A DNA stretch of 64,000 bases from Fibrobacter sp. UWB13 (GCF_900177805.1 NZ_FXAX01000001.1:1302001-1366000); one strand, 5' to 3'. Numbered from the stretch's first letter, positions 25,219 to 37,063 are shown. The notes: generated by a model not told the origin, from the sequence alone. Program-made: numbers and translations.

Positions 25219-25290
25219 AAAGAAAGTGCCCTCTCCTAATCCGTATCGACCAAACATCGACCATAATCGAAGACACTTTCTTTGTTTTTC
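25219..25290. other. Long hairpin with 10-bp stem, terminator or structured RNA candidate
   Basis: AAAGAAAGTG (25219-25228) and CACTTTCTTT (25274-25283) pair perfectly around a 45-nt interior that contains the direct repeat ATCGACCA. T-rich tracts follow the stem on both strands. It may terminate the 24701-25203 pair or form a small RNA. Confidence 0.4.
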
Positions 25291-25410
25291 CAAGGAGAAT
25301 CCACCCTTCCATCTCCTACGTTTTATATTATACATTATTTTGGTCAAATAGATTATTATTAAAAAAATATTTTCTAATCAAAAATTATATATTCAAAAAA
25401 AACGTGTAGG

Positions 25411-25436
25411 GAGATTCCCGCCTTCGCGGGAATGAC
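25411..25436. repeat. REP-like palindrome ahead of the maltokinase gene
   Basis: GAGATTCCCGCCTTCGCGGGAATGAC: ATTCCCGC and GCGGGAAT around CTTC. A common dispersed palindrome type in bacterial genomes; here it ends 11 nt before the start codon. Confidence 0.55.
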
Positions 25437-25447
25437 AAGTTTATATT

Positions 25448-26632
25448 ATGAACCTTATCAAGTATTTTAGCAAGCAACGTTGGTTCATGGGAAAAAACAG
25501 AACCATCTTACGCGCAGACACGCTCGACTCCACAGAAGCCGGCAACACGCGCATCAGGCTTATCAAGGTTTCGTTCGACGACGGCGAAAGTGACATTTAT
25601 ACGGTCATCGATGACGAAAATGCAGTTGGTAAAATTCTCGAAGACGCATTCCTCGATGGTTCTCAGCAGTCCGTTTTCGCAGGCGACTCCGGATTTTTCT
25701 CGTTTAGAATTACATCGCCATTTTCGAGAGCGGCGCTCACGAGTATCAAGCCCGTTTCAAAGGAACAGAGCAATTCCGCATTTTGCGCTCCCGGCAAGTT
25801 TTTCTTCAAGCTATACCGCAGGCTAGAACCGGGTTTACACCCCGAAGCCGAAATTCTAGAAGCAATGAACAAGGCAGACAGCAGCCGCGTTCCAAGACTT
25901 TACGCCGTCTGCAATTACAAGGCCAAAGGCGGTGAAATTTACACGTGGGGAATCCTCGAAGAGCATTTCCCGAACGCACTTGACGCCTGGAGCGAATTCT
26001 GCAATAACATGAATAGCACGGACGCTTTCCAGCTCGGGATGTCCACTGCGCAAATGCACGAAAGCCTCAAGCGTTTAAGCGGTCCCAAGTACAGCGGCAT
26101 CGAACCGCCATTTGACCGATTGGCACAACTTTTGAAGAACTCCACGGATACCGAGTACGTTCCAAAATTGCGCGATAAGCTCCCGGAACTGCGCATCCGC
26201 TACAGTGACTTGCTCCGCGAAACATTCAGCGACAAGACTATCAAAAAACAGCGCATCCACGGAGATTACCACCTCGGGCAAGTGCTAATTACGCAAAGTG
26301 CAAACGGCACCAAGCATTTCGAGATTATAGACTTTGAAGGGGAACCCACGCGTAGCCTCGACTACAGGCGCACCATCCGCTCCCCCGCTGTCGATATCGC
26401 CGGGATGCTGCGCAGCTTTGCTTACGCAGGCGCCATAGCCAAGACCGACCCGACCGAAGCACAAAAATCTTTTATCACAGGATATTCCAAAGTCTCCGGG
26501 ATTTCCACCGAAGAAATCGAAAAGGAATCCAAGCCCTACATTCTCGCAAAAGCCATCTACGAAGCATGCTACGAGTTAGAATTCCGCCCCGACTGGTTCT
26601 GGATCCCCGCCAAAGCGCTACTAGAGTTATAA
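25448..26632 (+). CDS. Maltokinase-like kinase
   Basis: 394 residues, a little shorter than typical maltokinases (about 450). These enzymes make maltose 1-phosphate from maltose and ATP for the GlgE alpha-glucan pathway. The N-terminal cap begins with SKQRWFMGKNR, equivalent to the RWFxGK signature. The kinase core has RIHGDYHLGQVL (catalytic loop) and IIDFEGEPTRSLDYRR (metal-binding Asp and the family-specific FEGEP), then SPAVDIAGMLRSFAYA. The start is placed by the cap motif; no ribosome-binding site is visible and a TATATT directly abuts the ATG. No glgE or treS nearby. Confidence 0.82.
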   Translation: MNLIKYFSKQRWFMGKNRTILRADTLDSTEAGNTRIRLIKVSFDDGESDIYTVIDDENAVGKILEDAFLDGSQQSVFAGDSGFFSFRITSPFSRAALTSIKPVSKEQSNSAFCAPGKFFFKLYRRLEPGLHPEAEILEAMNKADSSRVPRLYAVCNYKAKGGEIYTWGILEEHFPNALDAWSEFCNNMNSTDAFQLGMSTAQMHESLKRLSGPKYSGIEPPFDRLAQLLKNSTDTEYVPKLRDKLPELRIRYSDLLRETFSDKTIKKQRIHGDYHLGQVLITQSANGTKHFEIIDFEGEPTRSLDYRRTIRSPAVDIAGMLRSFAYAGAIAKTDPTEAQKSFITGYSKVSGISTEEIEKESKPYILAKAIYEACYELEFRPDWFWIPAKALLEL

Positions 26633-26669
26633 GAAAAGCAAATAGGAACGCGCCGCGACTGCATATTTT

Positions 26670-26687
26670 CTATATTTGGCGTCATCA
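26670..26687 (+). promoter_or_regulatory. Candidate cysE -10 region
   Basis: CTATATTTGGCGTCATC then ATG: TATATT with ten bases to the start, predicting a leader of about four bases. Same sequence class as the gmk promoter. Confidence 0.4.
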
Positions 26688-27475
26688 TGACACCAGAAGA
26701 AATGGAACAGTTACTCCGCAAGGACGCAGCAGAGCTCGTCAAAACCGAGTCGTTTTCGAAGTTGATGCTCGAAGAGCAAATCCTTAACCGCAAGAACTTT
26801 GCGGATATGCTTGGAGTAACCCTCGCCTGTCAGCTCGCCGGTGAAGTCATCGACCGCGCAGAACTCGAGAAGATGTTCCGCGTCATGTACGAAAAATATC
26901 CCCAATTGCTTATTTGCGCGACAAAGGACTTGCACGCAACGGTCCTCCGCGACCCCGCTTGCACGGGCCCCCTCGAACCGCTACTGTTCTTCAAGGGTTT
27001 CCAAGGACTGCAAGCCTACCGCGTAGCCCATGTTCTTTATGAAGAAGGCCGCCACTTCCCCGCCAAGATGCTCCAGAGCATCATCAGCCGCAAGTTCGGT
27101 ATGGACATCCACCCGGCAGCAAAGATTGGCCACGGACTTTTGGTGGACCACGCCACAAATATCGTCATCGGTGAAACCGCAACCGTCGGGAACAACGTGA
27201 GCTTTTTGCATGGCGTGACCTTGGGCGGTACCGGTAACGAAATCGGCGACCGTCACCCGAAAATCGGGAATGGCGTGATGCTCGGCGCCCATGCCCAATT
27301 GCTCGGAAATATCCACATCGGCGATGGCGCAAAAATTGGCGCTGGCGCCGTGGTGCTTTGCGATGTTCCTGCTCACACGACGTATGCAGGCGTCCCAGCC
27401 GTTCAGGTGGGCCACCCGCACGATGACATGCCGAGCTTCAACATGCAGCAAGACTTCACGCGCGACAAGAATTAG
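26687..27475 (+). CDS. cysE: Serine O-acetyltransferase
   Basis: 262 residues. Acetylates L-serine with acetyl-CoA to O-acetylserine, the first step of cysteine synthesis. A helical N-terminal region is followed by a left-handed beta-helix of hexapeptide repeats from about residue 140 (IHPAAKIGHGLLVDHATNIVIGE), with the DRHPKIG and GAHAQLLGNIHIGDGAKIGAGAVVL segments carrying the CoA site and catalytic His. The N-terminus resembles the SatA/EpsC-like long form. No cysK in the window. The nth gene starts 32 nt downstream. Confidence 0.94.
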   Translation: MTPEEMEQLLRKDAAELVKTESFSKLMLEEQILNRKNFADMLGVTLACQLAGEVIDRAELEKMFRVMYEKYPQLLICATKDLHATVLRDPACTGPLEPLLFFKGFQGLQAYRVAHVLYEEGRHFPAKMLQSIISRKFGMDIHPAAKIGHGLLVDHATNIVIGETATVGNNVSFLHGVTLGGTGNEIGDRHPKIGNGVMLGAHAQLLGNIHIGDGAKIGAGAVVLCDVPAHTTYAGVPAVQVGHPHDDMPSFNMQQDFTRDKN

Positions 27476-27507
27476 ACGAAAGAACGCCCAAAGCGAGAAT
27501 CGCGTAA

Positions 27508-28134
27508 ATGAACAAGGCTGCGAAAATCAAATTCATTGGCGATAAGCTGGACGAACTATACCCGAATCCGCCCATTCCGCTGGATTTTACAAGCCCATTC
27601 ACACTCCTCGTTGCCGTTGTTTTAAGCGCTCAGTGCACCGACATCCGTGTAAACCAGGTGACCGCGGTTCTCTTTAAAGAAGCAAACACTCCCGCCAAGA
27701 TGATCAAGCTCGGAGTAGACCGCATTGCCGAAATCATCAAGCCCTGCGGTTTCTTTAACACCAAAAGCGTGAACATTTTCAAGCTCTCGCAAGCGCTCGT
27801 CGAAAAGTTCAAAGGCGAAGTCCCACACACGTTCGAGGAACTCGAAAGCCTCCCCGGAGTCGGACATAAGACGGCAAGCGTCATCATGAGCCACATCTTT
27901 AAGCTCCCGGCATTCCCGGTCGATACGCACATCCATCGCCTTGCCGAACGCTGGGGCTTGAGCGACGGTTCAAGCGTTGAAAAGACCGAAGCGGATTTAA
28001 AAAAAGCTTTTCCCGAAAGCGAATGGGAAAAGCGTCATTTGCAAATCATTTATTTTGGGCGCAACTACTGCAAAGCGCGCGGGCACAAAGACGAAGAATG
28101 CCCAATTTGCTCTGTAGTGAAAAAACACAAGTAA
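27508..28134 (+). CDS. nth: Endonuclease III with atypical Fe-S cysteine pattern
   Basis: 208 residues. Bifunctional DNA glycosylase/AP lyase for oxidised pyrimidines. The helix-hairpin-helix LPGVGHKTA holds catalytic Lys121 and VDTHI holds Asp139, equivalent to Lys120 and Asp138 of the E. coli enzyme. The C-terminus usually reads C-x6-C-x2-C-x5-C for a [4Fe-4S] cluster; here only three cysteines occur, C188-x9-C198-x2-C201, so two canonical ligand positions are Asp and Val. The cluster may be absent or differently ligated. Likely co-transcribed with cysE. Confidence 0.93.
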   Translation: MNKAAKIKFIGDKLDELYPNPPIPLDFTSPFTLLVAVVLSAQCTDIRVNQVTAVLFKEANTPAKMIKLGVDRIAEIIKPCGFFNTKSVNIFKLSQALVEKFKGEVPHTFEELESLPGVGHKTASVIMSHIFKLPAFPVDTHIHRLAERWGLSDGSSVEKTEADLKKAFPESEWEKRHLQIIYFGRNYCKARGHKDEECPICSVVKKHK

Positions 28135-28167
28135 AACTCACGAGGGCGATTCCACCCCAAGATAGCC

Positions 28168-29202
28168 TTACCTTCTACGCGATGGTGGCGGAGGTGGCGC
28201 ATTATGCGAGCCATGATGACGTTCTGAACGGCGCGATTGCCAACGATCCTCATCGTCATTTGAGCTAGAAGCCTGCGGCGGAAGTGGTGCCGGACGCTTA
28301 TAATTCGACGGAGGCGGAGGCGCCGGTCGAGTATTGTTCGAAGGAGCCTGAGCTGAAGTCGCCGATTTTCTCAAGACATTTGACGAAGGCGCTGGAGGAG
28401 GTGCCGACGGTCGCCTATCCCACGATGAATGCGAACGCGGAGGAGGCGGATTGTCAAAACGCCTGGGCGCAGGCCTATCATAACGCGGACCCGGAGCAGG
28501 TCTAGGCTTTACACGGTGACGCGGAGGCGGTGCATAACGATGCGGATGGCGATAATGCGGACGGCGATGCACCCAGTCATAATAGAACGGATCCCAGCCC
28601 CAATAAACGAGACCCGCACCAGTCCAAACGCCGTTCACATAACGGAGGCGAATGTTGCCGTCTGAAACAACGTAATAAACAACACGCGGATCGTATTCCG
28701 GGACGTACACATATTCTTCGCGAACCGGCTGAATCGAAACGTTATCATCAACGGTCACTGCAATTTTGTCATCACTGCTCAAATAGCCATTTCTGTGAGC
28801 AACCCGACGCATTCTCTGCACGGCATCCATCACATCGGCTTTTTGCATATCCACGGCTTCGCCAAGCTGTTTTGTCCAAGTGGCATACTTCGACATTTTA
28901 CGGAGCACATCCGGAAACGGGATAAGCGCGATTACCGATTCGTCGAATTCCAAATCAGCTCGTTCAATGGCACTCGCCAAACCGTCGCCCGACAAATGAC
29001 GATGGGCAGTAGCAAAAGCAGACGCACGCGGAATATCATCAACATACACCGAAGCATCCAGAACATGCACCAAGAGCGGGTCTGGATAAAGCGCAATCGT
29101 CGCGACTAGCGTATCGAGTTCCGAAGGCGTATAGCGAGTCTGGGCATTAGCCATCAGCGGGAGCGCAATCATCGCCACAAGCAGAGTCATTAAACGTTTC
29201 AT
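28168..29202 (-). CDS. DUF3300 secreted protein with His/Pro/Arg-rich tail
   Basis: 344 residues with a signal peptide (ending LPLMANA). The DUF3300 domain (about 24-200) is recognisable from ATIALYPDPLLVHVLDAS, IPFPDVLRKMSKYATWTKQLG and ADVMDAVQRMR, followed by EYVYVPEYDPRVVYYV. The last 120 residues are low-complexity, rich in His, Pro and Arg (repeated RPAPPPP-type runs). Family function unknown; envelope location likely. The start has an AAGGAGGT site. The proline/histidine tail might bind metal or cell-wall polymers, but that is inference. Confidence 0.85.
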   Translation of the reverse strand: MKRLMTLLVAMIALPLMANAQTRYTPSELDTLVATIALYPDPLLVHVLDASVYVDDIPRASAFATAHRHLSGDGLASAIERADLEFDESVIALIPFPDVLRKMSKYATWTKQLGEAVDMQKADVMDAVQRMRRVAHRNGYLSSDDKIAVTVDDNVSIQPVREEYVYVPEYDPRVVYYVVSDGNIRLRYVNGVWTGAGLVYWGWDPFYYDWVHRRPHYRHPHRYAPPPRHRVKPRPAPGPRYDRPAPRRFDNPPPPRSHSSWDRRPSAPPPAPSSNVLRKSATSAQAPSNNTRPAPPPPSNYKRPAPLPPQASSSNDDEDRWQSRRSERHHGSHNAPPPPPSRRR

Positions 29203-29252
29203 AAGACCTCCTTCTTTAAAGGACCTCTTTTTAATCTACAATTTTTTTACCG

Positions 29253-29285
29253 TAAAAACAAAATACCCCGGCTGTTGGGCCGAGG
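29253..29285 (-). terminator. Terminator downstream of glnS
   Basis: On the minus strand CCTCGGC pairs with GCCGGGG around CCAACA, followed by TATTTTGTTTTT. Lies about 90 nt past the glnS stop, after heptad element D. Confidence 0.6.
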
Positions 29286-29299
29286 TAACTAAAAGGAAT

Positions 29300-29364
29300 A
29301 GTCATTAGAAGTTAGCCGTTAGTCATTAGTTCAAAACCAATGACCACTGACTAATGACTACAAA
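29300..29364. repeat. Heptad-repeat element D
   Basis: AGTCATT/AGAAGTT/AGCCGTT/AGTCATT/AGTTCAA then the inverted units ACCAATG/ACCACTG/ACTAATG/ACTACAA. Located between glnS and its terminator. No GCGGC core in this copy. Confidence 0.65.
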
Positions 29365-29375
29365 CCAAGTTCAAT

Positions 29376-31043
<1,668 letters not shown>

Positions 31044-31066
31044 ATTTCAATCCTTTGATTTTTACA

Positions 31067-31079
31067 GCGGATAATTTAG
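31067..31079 (-). promoter_or_regulatory. Candidate glnS -10 region
   Basis: Minus-strand CTAAATTATCCGC, TAAATT hexamer; predicted start near 31066, leader about 23 nt. Confidence 0.45.
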
Positions 31080-31085
31080 AAAATA

Positions 31086-31113
31086 GACGAGAGACGAGAG
31101 ACGAGAGACGAGA
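31086..31113. repeat. Perfect tandem repeat GACGAGA x4 in the glnS promoter
   Basis: Four identical 7-bp units, starting seven bases upstream of the glnS -10 box and covering its -35 position. A simple-sequence tract of this kind can change copy number by slippage. Confidence 0.85.
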
Positions 31114-31179
31114 GGAAATAGTGGCAATATAAGGTTATTGAACTTAGGGCTTAGACTGAACAATCTTTGACAAGCATTT

Positions 31180-31196
31180 CTATTTTTACACTAGAA
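31180..31196 (+). promoter_or_regulatory. Candidate -10 for the EamA transporter
   Basis: CTATTTTTACACTAGA then ATG; TATTTT with nine bases to the start codon and no Shine-Dalgarno. A TTGACA lies at 31167-31172 but is too close to serve as its -35. Confidence 0.3.
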
Positions 31197-32110
31197 TGGC
31201 AAATATTGGATATAGTTTTTTAATGGTACTGGCGGCATTTCTGTGGGGTTCCACATTTGTCGCCCAAATTGAAGGGAACGACGTTGGTCCGTTCGCTTTC
31301 GTGTGCATGCGAAATTTCATCGCCACAGGAGTCCTTTTCGGACTGGCGAAGGTATTGGACAAATTCAACAAAAGCCCTAGAAAGCCGAAAACAAAAGAAG
31401 AAAACAAGGCTCTCTGGAAAGCAGGCTTATTCTGCGGGCTTACGCTTTTCTTTGCAATGAACTTGCAACAAACGGGACTTTTCCTCGGATGTTCCGCCGG
31501 GAAGGCAGGGTTCCTGACCGCGTGCTACATCATTTTCGTACCGATTCTAAGCACATTTTTTGGCAAGAAGATTTCCCCTAAGATTTGGCTCTGCGTAGCC
31601 ATCACGCTTGAAGGGCTTTACCTGCTCTGCATCAAGGAAGATTTTACCATCCAACCATCCGATATCGTTCTATTGCTTTGCGCTCTTGCCTTTGCAGCAC
31701 ACATTCTCGTCGTCGGAAAGTACGGCCCTTACATGGACAATGTGAGACTTTCGGCAATACAGTTTCTAGTGGTGGCATCGCTTTCCATTTTCCCGATGTT
31801 TTTCGTGGACTTGAAAGGAAATTTTGCGGGGTTTGGCACGGTGATAGACGTCTATTCGCATTTCAAGCCGTGGATTCCGCTTTTGTACGCCGCCATCCTT
31901 TCGAGCGGTGTCGCATTCACGTTGCAAATTGTCGCGCAAAACAAATTAAGGCCCACCATAGCATCGCTATTGATGAGCCTTGAATCTGTATTTTCCGTGA
32001 TTTCTGGATGGGTGATGCTCGGTGAGCGATTTACCCTTCAAGAAGGAATCGGTTGCGTGCTAATGTTTACCGCCGTCATCCTCGCGCAAGTCAAAATCAG
32101 ACGCCAATAG
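31196..32110 (+). CDS. EamA-family (drug/metabolite) transporter
   Basis: 304 residues with ten predicted hydrophobic helices in two five-helix EamA repeats. Starts YSFLMVLAAFLWGSTFV, the typical first helix with the W-G-S/T pattern; the second repeat ends with LLMSLESVFSVISGWVMLGE, the standard E...G..LGE signature. Inner-membrane exporter of amino acids or metabolites; substrate unknown. Divergent from glnS and convergent with the antiporter gene, eight bases separating the two stops. Confidence 0.88.
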   Translation: MANIGYSFLMVLAAFLWGSTFVAQIEGNDVGPFAFVCMRNFIATGVLFGLAKVLDKFNKSPRKPKTKEENKALWKAGLFCGLTLFFAMNLQQTGLFLGCSAGKAGFLTACYIIFVPILSTFFGKKISPKIWLCVAITLEGLYLLCIKEDFTIQPSDIVLLLCALAFAAHILVVGKYGPYMDNVRLSAIQFLVVASLSIFPMFFVDLKGNFAGFGTVIDVYSHFKPWIPLLYAAILSSGVAFTLQIVAQNKLRPTIASLLMSLESVFSVISGWVMLGERFTLQEGIGCVLMFTAVILAQVKIRRQ

Positions 32111-32117
32111 TGCGGAG

Positions 32118-33638
32118 TTATTCGCCTTTTTTCTTGGCACGCTTTTTAAGCAAGACAAGCGTACCGAAGGTCACTAAAAAGCCGAACAAGAGCGAAAGTA
32201 TTGCGCTACGGGTAAAGCCAGCAACAATGTAGGTGACAAATGAAATTGCCGCCACTATAAATACATACGGGATCTGCGTATTGACGTGATTCACGTGGTT
32301 GCATTCCGCACCAGCACTAGCCATAATCGTCGTATCCGAAATCGGAGAGCTATGGTCACCGCAAACGGCACCCGCCATGCAAGCCGAAATCGAGATGACC
32401 ATAAGGCTGTAATCCACGCCGCCAAACGCCGCGACGACAATCGGGATGAGGATGCCGAATGTTCCCCAGGAAGTTCCCGTTGCAAAAGCGAGGAACGCCG
32501 CAATCACAAAGATAATCGCCGGCATAAAGTTCATGAATCCAGCGGCACCGCCCTTCACAAGACCTGCTACAAATTCCTTCGCACCAAGCGCATCCGTTGT
32601 TCCCTTAAGCGTCCAAGCCAAAGCCAAAATCAAAATTGCAGGAACCATCGCCTTGAAGCCATCCGGCAAGCAAGCCATGCAGTGACCGAAACGCAAAACG
32701 CGACGAACCATGTAAAAACAAACCGTAAAAACAAATGCGCCAAACGAACCAATCGCAAGACCAACAGACGCATCGCTAGAAGCAAACGCATCGACAAAGC
32801 CCTTTGCCGCATCGCCTGATGCAAAATAACCACCCGTATAAATCATGCCGAGAACACAGAAAACAATCAAAGAAGCAATCGGCATCACAAGGTCCAAGAC
32901 TCTGCCTTTTGTCGATGTAAAATTCAAGTCTTCCAGATTTCCGCCGACAGCGTTTGTATGCATTTCATGCTTTTTCATCGGACCGATATTCACATTCCAA
33001 ACGACAACCAAGAACAACGTAAGAATCGTCAACAACGCATAAAAGTTAAACGGGATTGCCTTGATGAAAAGCGTGAGTCCATCCTCACCTTCCACGAATC
33101 CAGAAACCGCGGCAGCCCACGAGCTAATCGGTGCAATAATGCAAATCGGAGCCGCGGTAGAGTCAATCAGGTATGCGAGTTTTTCATGGCTCACCTTGAA
33201 GCGGTCTGTTACCGGGCGCATCACGCTACCCACCGTAAGGCAGTTGAAATAGTCGTCGATAAAAATCAAGATGCCAAAGCAAATCGTTGCAATCTGCGCA
33301 CCAATTTTTGACTTGATATGCGTCTTAGCCCAGTTGCCAAAAGCGGCAGAGCCTCCTGCCCTGTTCATGAGCGCAACCATAGCACCCAACATAACCAAGA
33401 ACACGAGAATGCCCACGTTATAAGGGTCAGCAACCTTTGCAATCAAGCCGTTCTTGAAAACAGCATCAAAGAATCCCGAGCCAGTCCCCTGGCAAAGAAG
33501 AAGTCCTCCGACAATGACGCCTAAAAAAAGTGACGAGTAAACTTCTTTACTCACAAGGGCTAAAATAATTGCGACAAGAGCCGGCACGAGAGCCAAGAAA
33601 GTACCATAAGCCATTATTGAATTTGTGGCCTGTTCCAT
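32118..33638 (-). CDS. NhaC-family Na+/H+ antiporter
   Basis: 506 residues with twelve or so transmembrane helices. Conserved NhaC-type segments include FIDDYFNCLTVGSVMRPV (ion-binding acidic pair), STAAPICIIAPISSWAAAVSG, ATGTSWGTFGILIPI and GDHSSPISDTTIMASAGA. Exchanges sodium for protons, or an organic substrate for ions, across the inner membrane. Its ATG is three bases after the stop of the 57-aa gene at 33642-33815, so the two are coupled. A sodium-based energy economy in rumen bacteria would fit, by inference. Confidence 0.88.
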   Translation of the reverse strand: MEQATNSIMAYGTFLALVPALVAIILALVSKEVYSSLFLGVIVGGLLLCQGTGSGFFDAVFKNGLIAKVADPYNVGILVFLVMLGAMVALMNRAGGSAAFGNWAKTHIKSKIGAQIATICFGILIFIDDYFNCLTVGSVMRPVTDRFKVSHEKLAYLIDSTAAPICIIAPISSWAAAVSGFVEGEDGLTLFIKAIPFNFYALLTILTLFLVVVWNVNIGPMKKHEMHTNAVGGNLEDLNFTSTKGRVLDLVMPIASLIVFCVLGMIYTGGYFASGDAAKGFVDAFASSDASVGLAIGSFGAFVFTVCFYMVRRVLRFGHCMACLPDGFKAMVPAILILALAWTLKGTTDALGAKEFVAGLVKGGAAGFMNFMPAIIFVIAAFLAFATGTSWGTFGILIPIVVAAFGGVDYSLMVISISACMAGAVCGDHSSPISDTTIMASAGAECNHVNHVNTQIPYVFIVAAISFVTYIVAGFTRSAILSLLFGFLVTFGTLVLLKKRAKKKGE

Positions 33639-33641
33639 AAA

Positions 33642-33815
33642 TTACTGTTCCTCTGGATTTAAGGATTTGAGCGGATTTTTAATCCCTGCATTTTCCAATT
33701 TTTGCAAGACTTCAATAGCGTAATCAATCGCATCCAAGGAATGCGAGCTCGCATACATTCTCAGGTCAGAAAGCGCATAGATAGCCCTCTGGTTGTTCAT
33801 CTCTTTTTCCGACAT
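33642..33815 (-). CDS. Small soluble protein, 57 aa, upstream of the antiporter
   Basis: ATG at 33815 with AAAGGA at good spacing. Product begins MSEKEMNNQRAIYALSDLRMYA... and ends KSLNPEEQ. Amphipathic and helical, no signal peptide or membrane helix. The three-base gap to the antiporter ATG, the ribosome-binding site and the clean codon pattern support a real gene missed by length cut-offs. Role unknown; possibly a regulator or subunit of the transporter. Confidence 0.6.
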   Translation of the reverse strand: MSEKEMNNQRAIYALSDLRMYASSHSLDAIDYAIEVLQKLENAGIKNPLKSLNPEEQ

Positions 33816-33954
33816 GATTTTTATCCTTTGATTGTTTATAAAACTACTCTAGGTAATCTAAATATTATTTAGCGAATTCAAACAACAATACCAACATGAT
33901 ACTCCATTTTTAGAAATCATTACTATATTTCAAGCATCTAATAAGGAGAAAATA

Positions 33955-35253
33955 ATGAAATCCATTAAAATTTTAGCTACAGTAGCAGCGTTTTGCCTCG
34001 TAAGTCAATCGTTCGCAACAGATTGGTACGTAAGTCCAAGCGGCAAGAACAAAAACGAAGGAAAATCTCCATCCGCCCCGCTCAAAAACATCTGGAAAGC
34101 CATTGAACTCGCTTCTAACGGAGATGTCATCCGCGTGGCAGCTGGCAATTACAACGGACAAATGAAGCAAGGGTGGATCAAGCTCGACAAGCCTGTGTCC
34201 ATCATCGGTGGCTACTCGGACGATTTTTCCAGTCGCGATGTTGTTAAAAACAAGACTTTATTCCAGCCGACGAACGAAATGAACGGCACCAAAGGCCAAG
34301 GAATTCTGCACCTCAATTACAAGGGAGCTAATTCGAAGGTCGTCATCGATGGATTCATTTTTGACCAAGGCGAAGCCAACAGTTACCACCCGGTTGAAGG
34401 CAAGCCAGAAGGCGTCGAAACCGGCATGTGGCTTGAACCTCCGTCCAAGGGAAATACCACCTTCCCCTCCCTTAACAACTACAGCCTCTACGGTGAAAAC
34501 TCTGAAGGCGACCTTACCATCCAGAACTGCGTCTTTGTAAATGCCGGTAATATTGCATTGAACTTAAACCATGTCGCAGGCAAGGTCAAAGTTTTGAACA
34601 ACATTTTTATCGCTAATAGAATCGTTGGCGCAAACGTACAAGCCAAGCAAAATAAAGTCGATGCCGTCGATTATGAATTTGCCTACAATACTGTGATGTT
34701 CACCTGGACTCGCACCAAACTGTTCGAAGACATGGGCTACGGCGTACGAGCCAACACAAACTGCATTACCCGAATCCATAACAACATTTTAGCCCTCAAT
34801 ATGATGGCTGGATTTGACAACACCAAGGGTGACCCAAAATCAAAGAAGGTCTATCTCGACAAGAACGCATTCATCCTGAACAAGAAGGGTGACGTCACTG
34901 TTACCGTGAGCCCGAACATCCTTTGGCTTAACGTCGCCGATGGTGCATTCGAAGACTTAGAAGACGCACCGAGCATTCAGAGCCTCAATGGAAACATTTC
35001 CATTAGCGATCCTAGCATTTTCAAGGGAAAAATCAACCAGGCTTACTTGGAAGGTTTCTTAAACGCAACTTACACAGAACAAGCTTCGTACAATGAAAAT
35101 TCCCCGGCAAACCTTTTCAGAGCCGCTATGGGTCTCAACAAACAGGGTTCCATCAAGTCTAAGGTATCTATGTTCATGAACAAGTACCCGATGGAAGAAG
35201 CTCTAGCCCTCTTTGGACTAATGGAAGGTTACGGCGCTCAAAAGCAAAAGTAA
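33955..35253 (+). CDS. Secreted right-handed beta-helix protein
   Basis: 432 residues with a signal peptide cleaved near SQSFA. The mature start TDWYVSPSGKNKNEGKSPSAPLKNIWKAIELASNGDVIRVAAGNY is the DUF1565-type opening of pectate-lyase-like beta-helices. Repeated coils follow (TIQNCVFVNAGNIALNL, VKVLNNIFIANRI, RIHNNILALN). Polysaccharide lyase or binding roles are common for this fold; no catalytic Asp/Arg set is certain. Strong AAGGAG site. A terminator follows, so it is monocistronic. Confidence 0.8.
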   Translation: MKSIKILATVAAFCLVSQSFATDWYVSPSGKNKNEGKSPSAPLKNIWKAIELASNGDVIRVAAGNYNGQMKQGWIKLDKPVSIIGGYSDDFSSRDVVKNKTLFQPTNEMNGTKGQGILHLNYKGANSKVVIDGFIFDQGEANSYHPVEGKPEGVETGMWLEPPSKGNTTFPSLNNYSLYGENSEGDLTIQNCVFVNAGNIALNLNHVAGKVKVLNNIFIANRIVGANVQAKQNKVDAVDYEFAYNTVMFTWTRTKLFEDMGYGVRANTNCITRIHNNILALNMMAGFDNTKGDPKSKKVYLDKNAFILNKKGDVTVTVSPNILWLNVADGAFEDLEDAPSIQSLNGNISISDPSIFKGKINQAYLEGFLNATYTEQASYNENSPANLFRAAMGLNKQGSIKSKVSMFMNKYPMEEALALFGLMEGYGAQKQK

Positions 35254-35274
35254 TCCAGAAAACTTGCAAAATAG

Positions 35275-35299
35275 GCACCTCAATCGAGGTGCTTTTTTT
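35275..35299 (+). terminator. Terminator after the beta-helix gene
   Basis: GCACCTC pairs with GAGGTGC around AATC, followed by seven T. Confidence 0.9.
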
Positions 35300-35316
35300 A
35301 TACCGGCTACAATGTT

Positions 35317-35326
35317 CTATATTATA

Positions 35327-35330
<4 letters not shown>
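35317..35330 (+). promoter_or_regulatory. thiC promoter -10 region
   Basis: CTATATT at 35317-35323; transcription from seven bases on would start at the 5' edge of the TPP riboswitch. The riboswitch boundary independently supports this -10 type in the genome. Confidence 0.55.
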
Positions 35331-37022
<1,692 letters not shown>

Positions 37023-37063
37023 ACTGAAACTCACCAAACCACTCGAGAGAATTGGAGGTGTCC

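Noticed and set aside
31086-31113. GACGAGA repeats as a CRISPR-like array
   Set aside because: Seven-base units without spacers; a simple tandem repeat.
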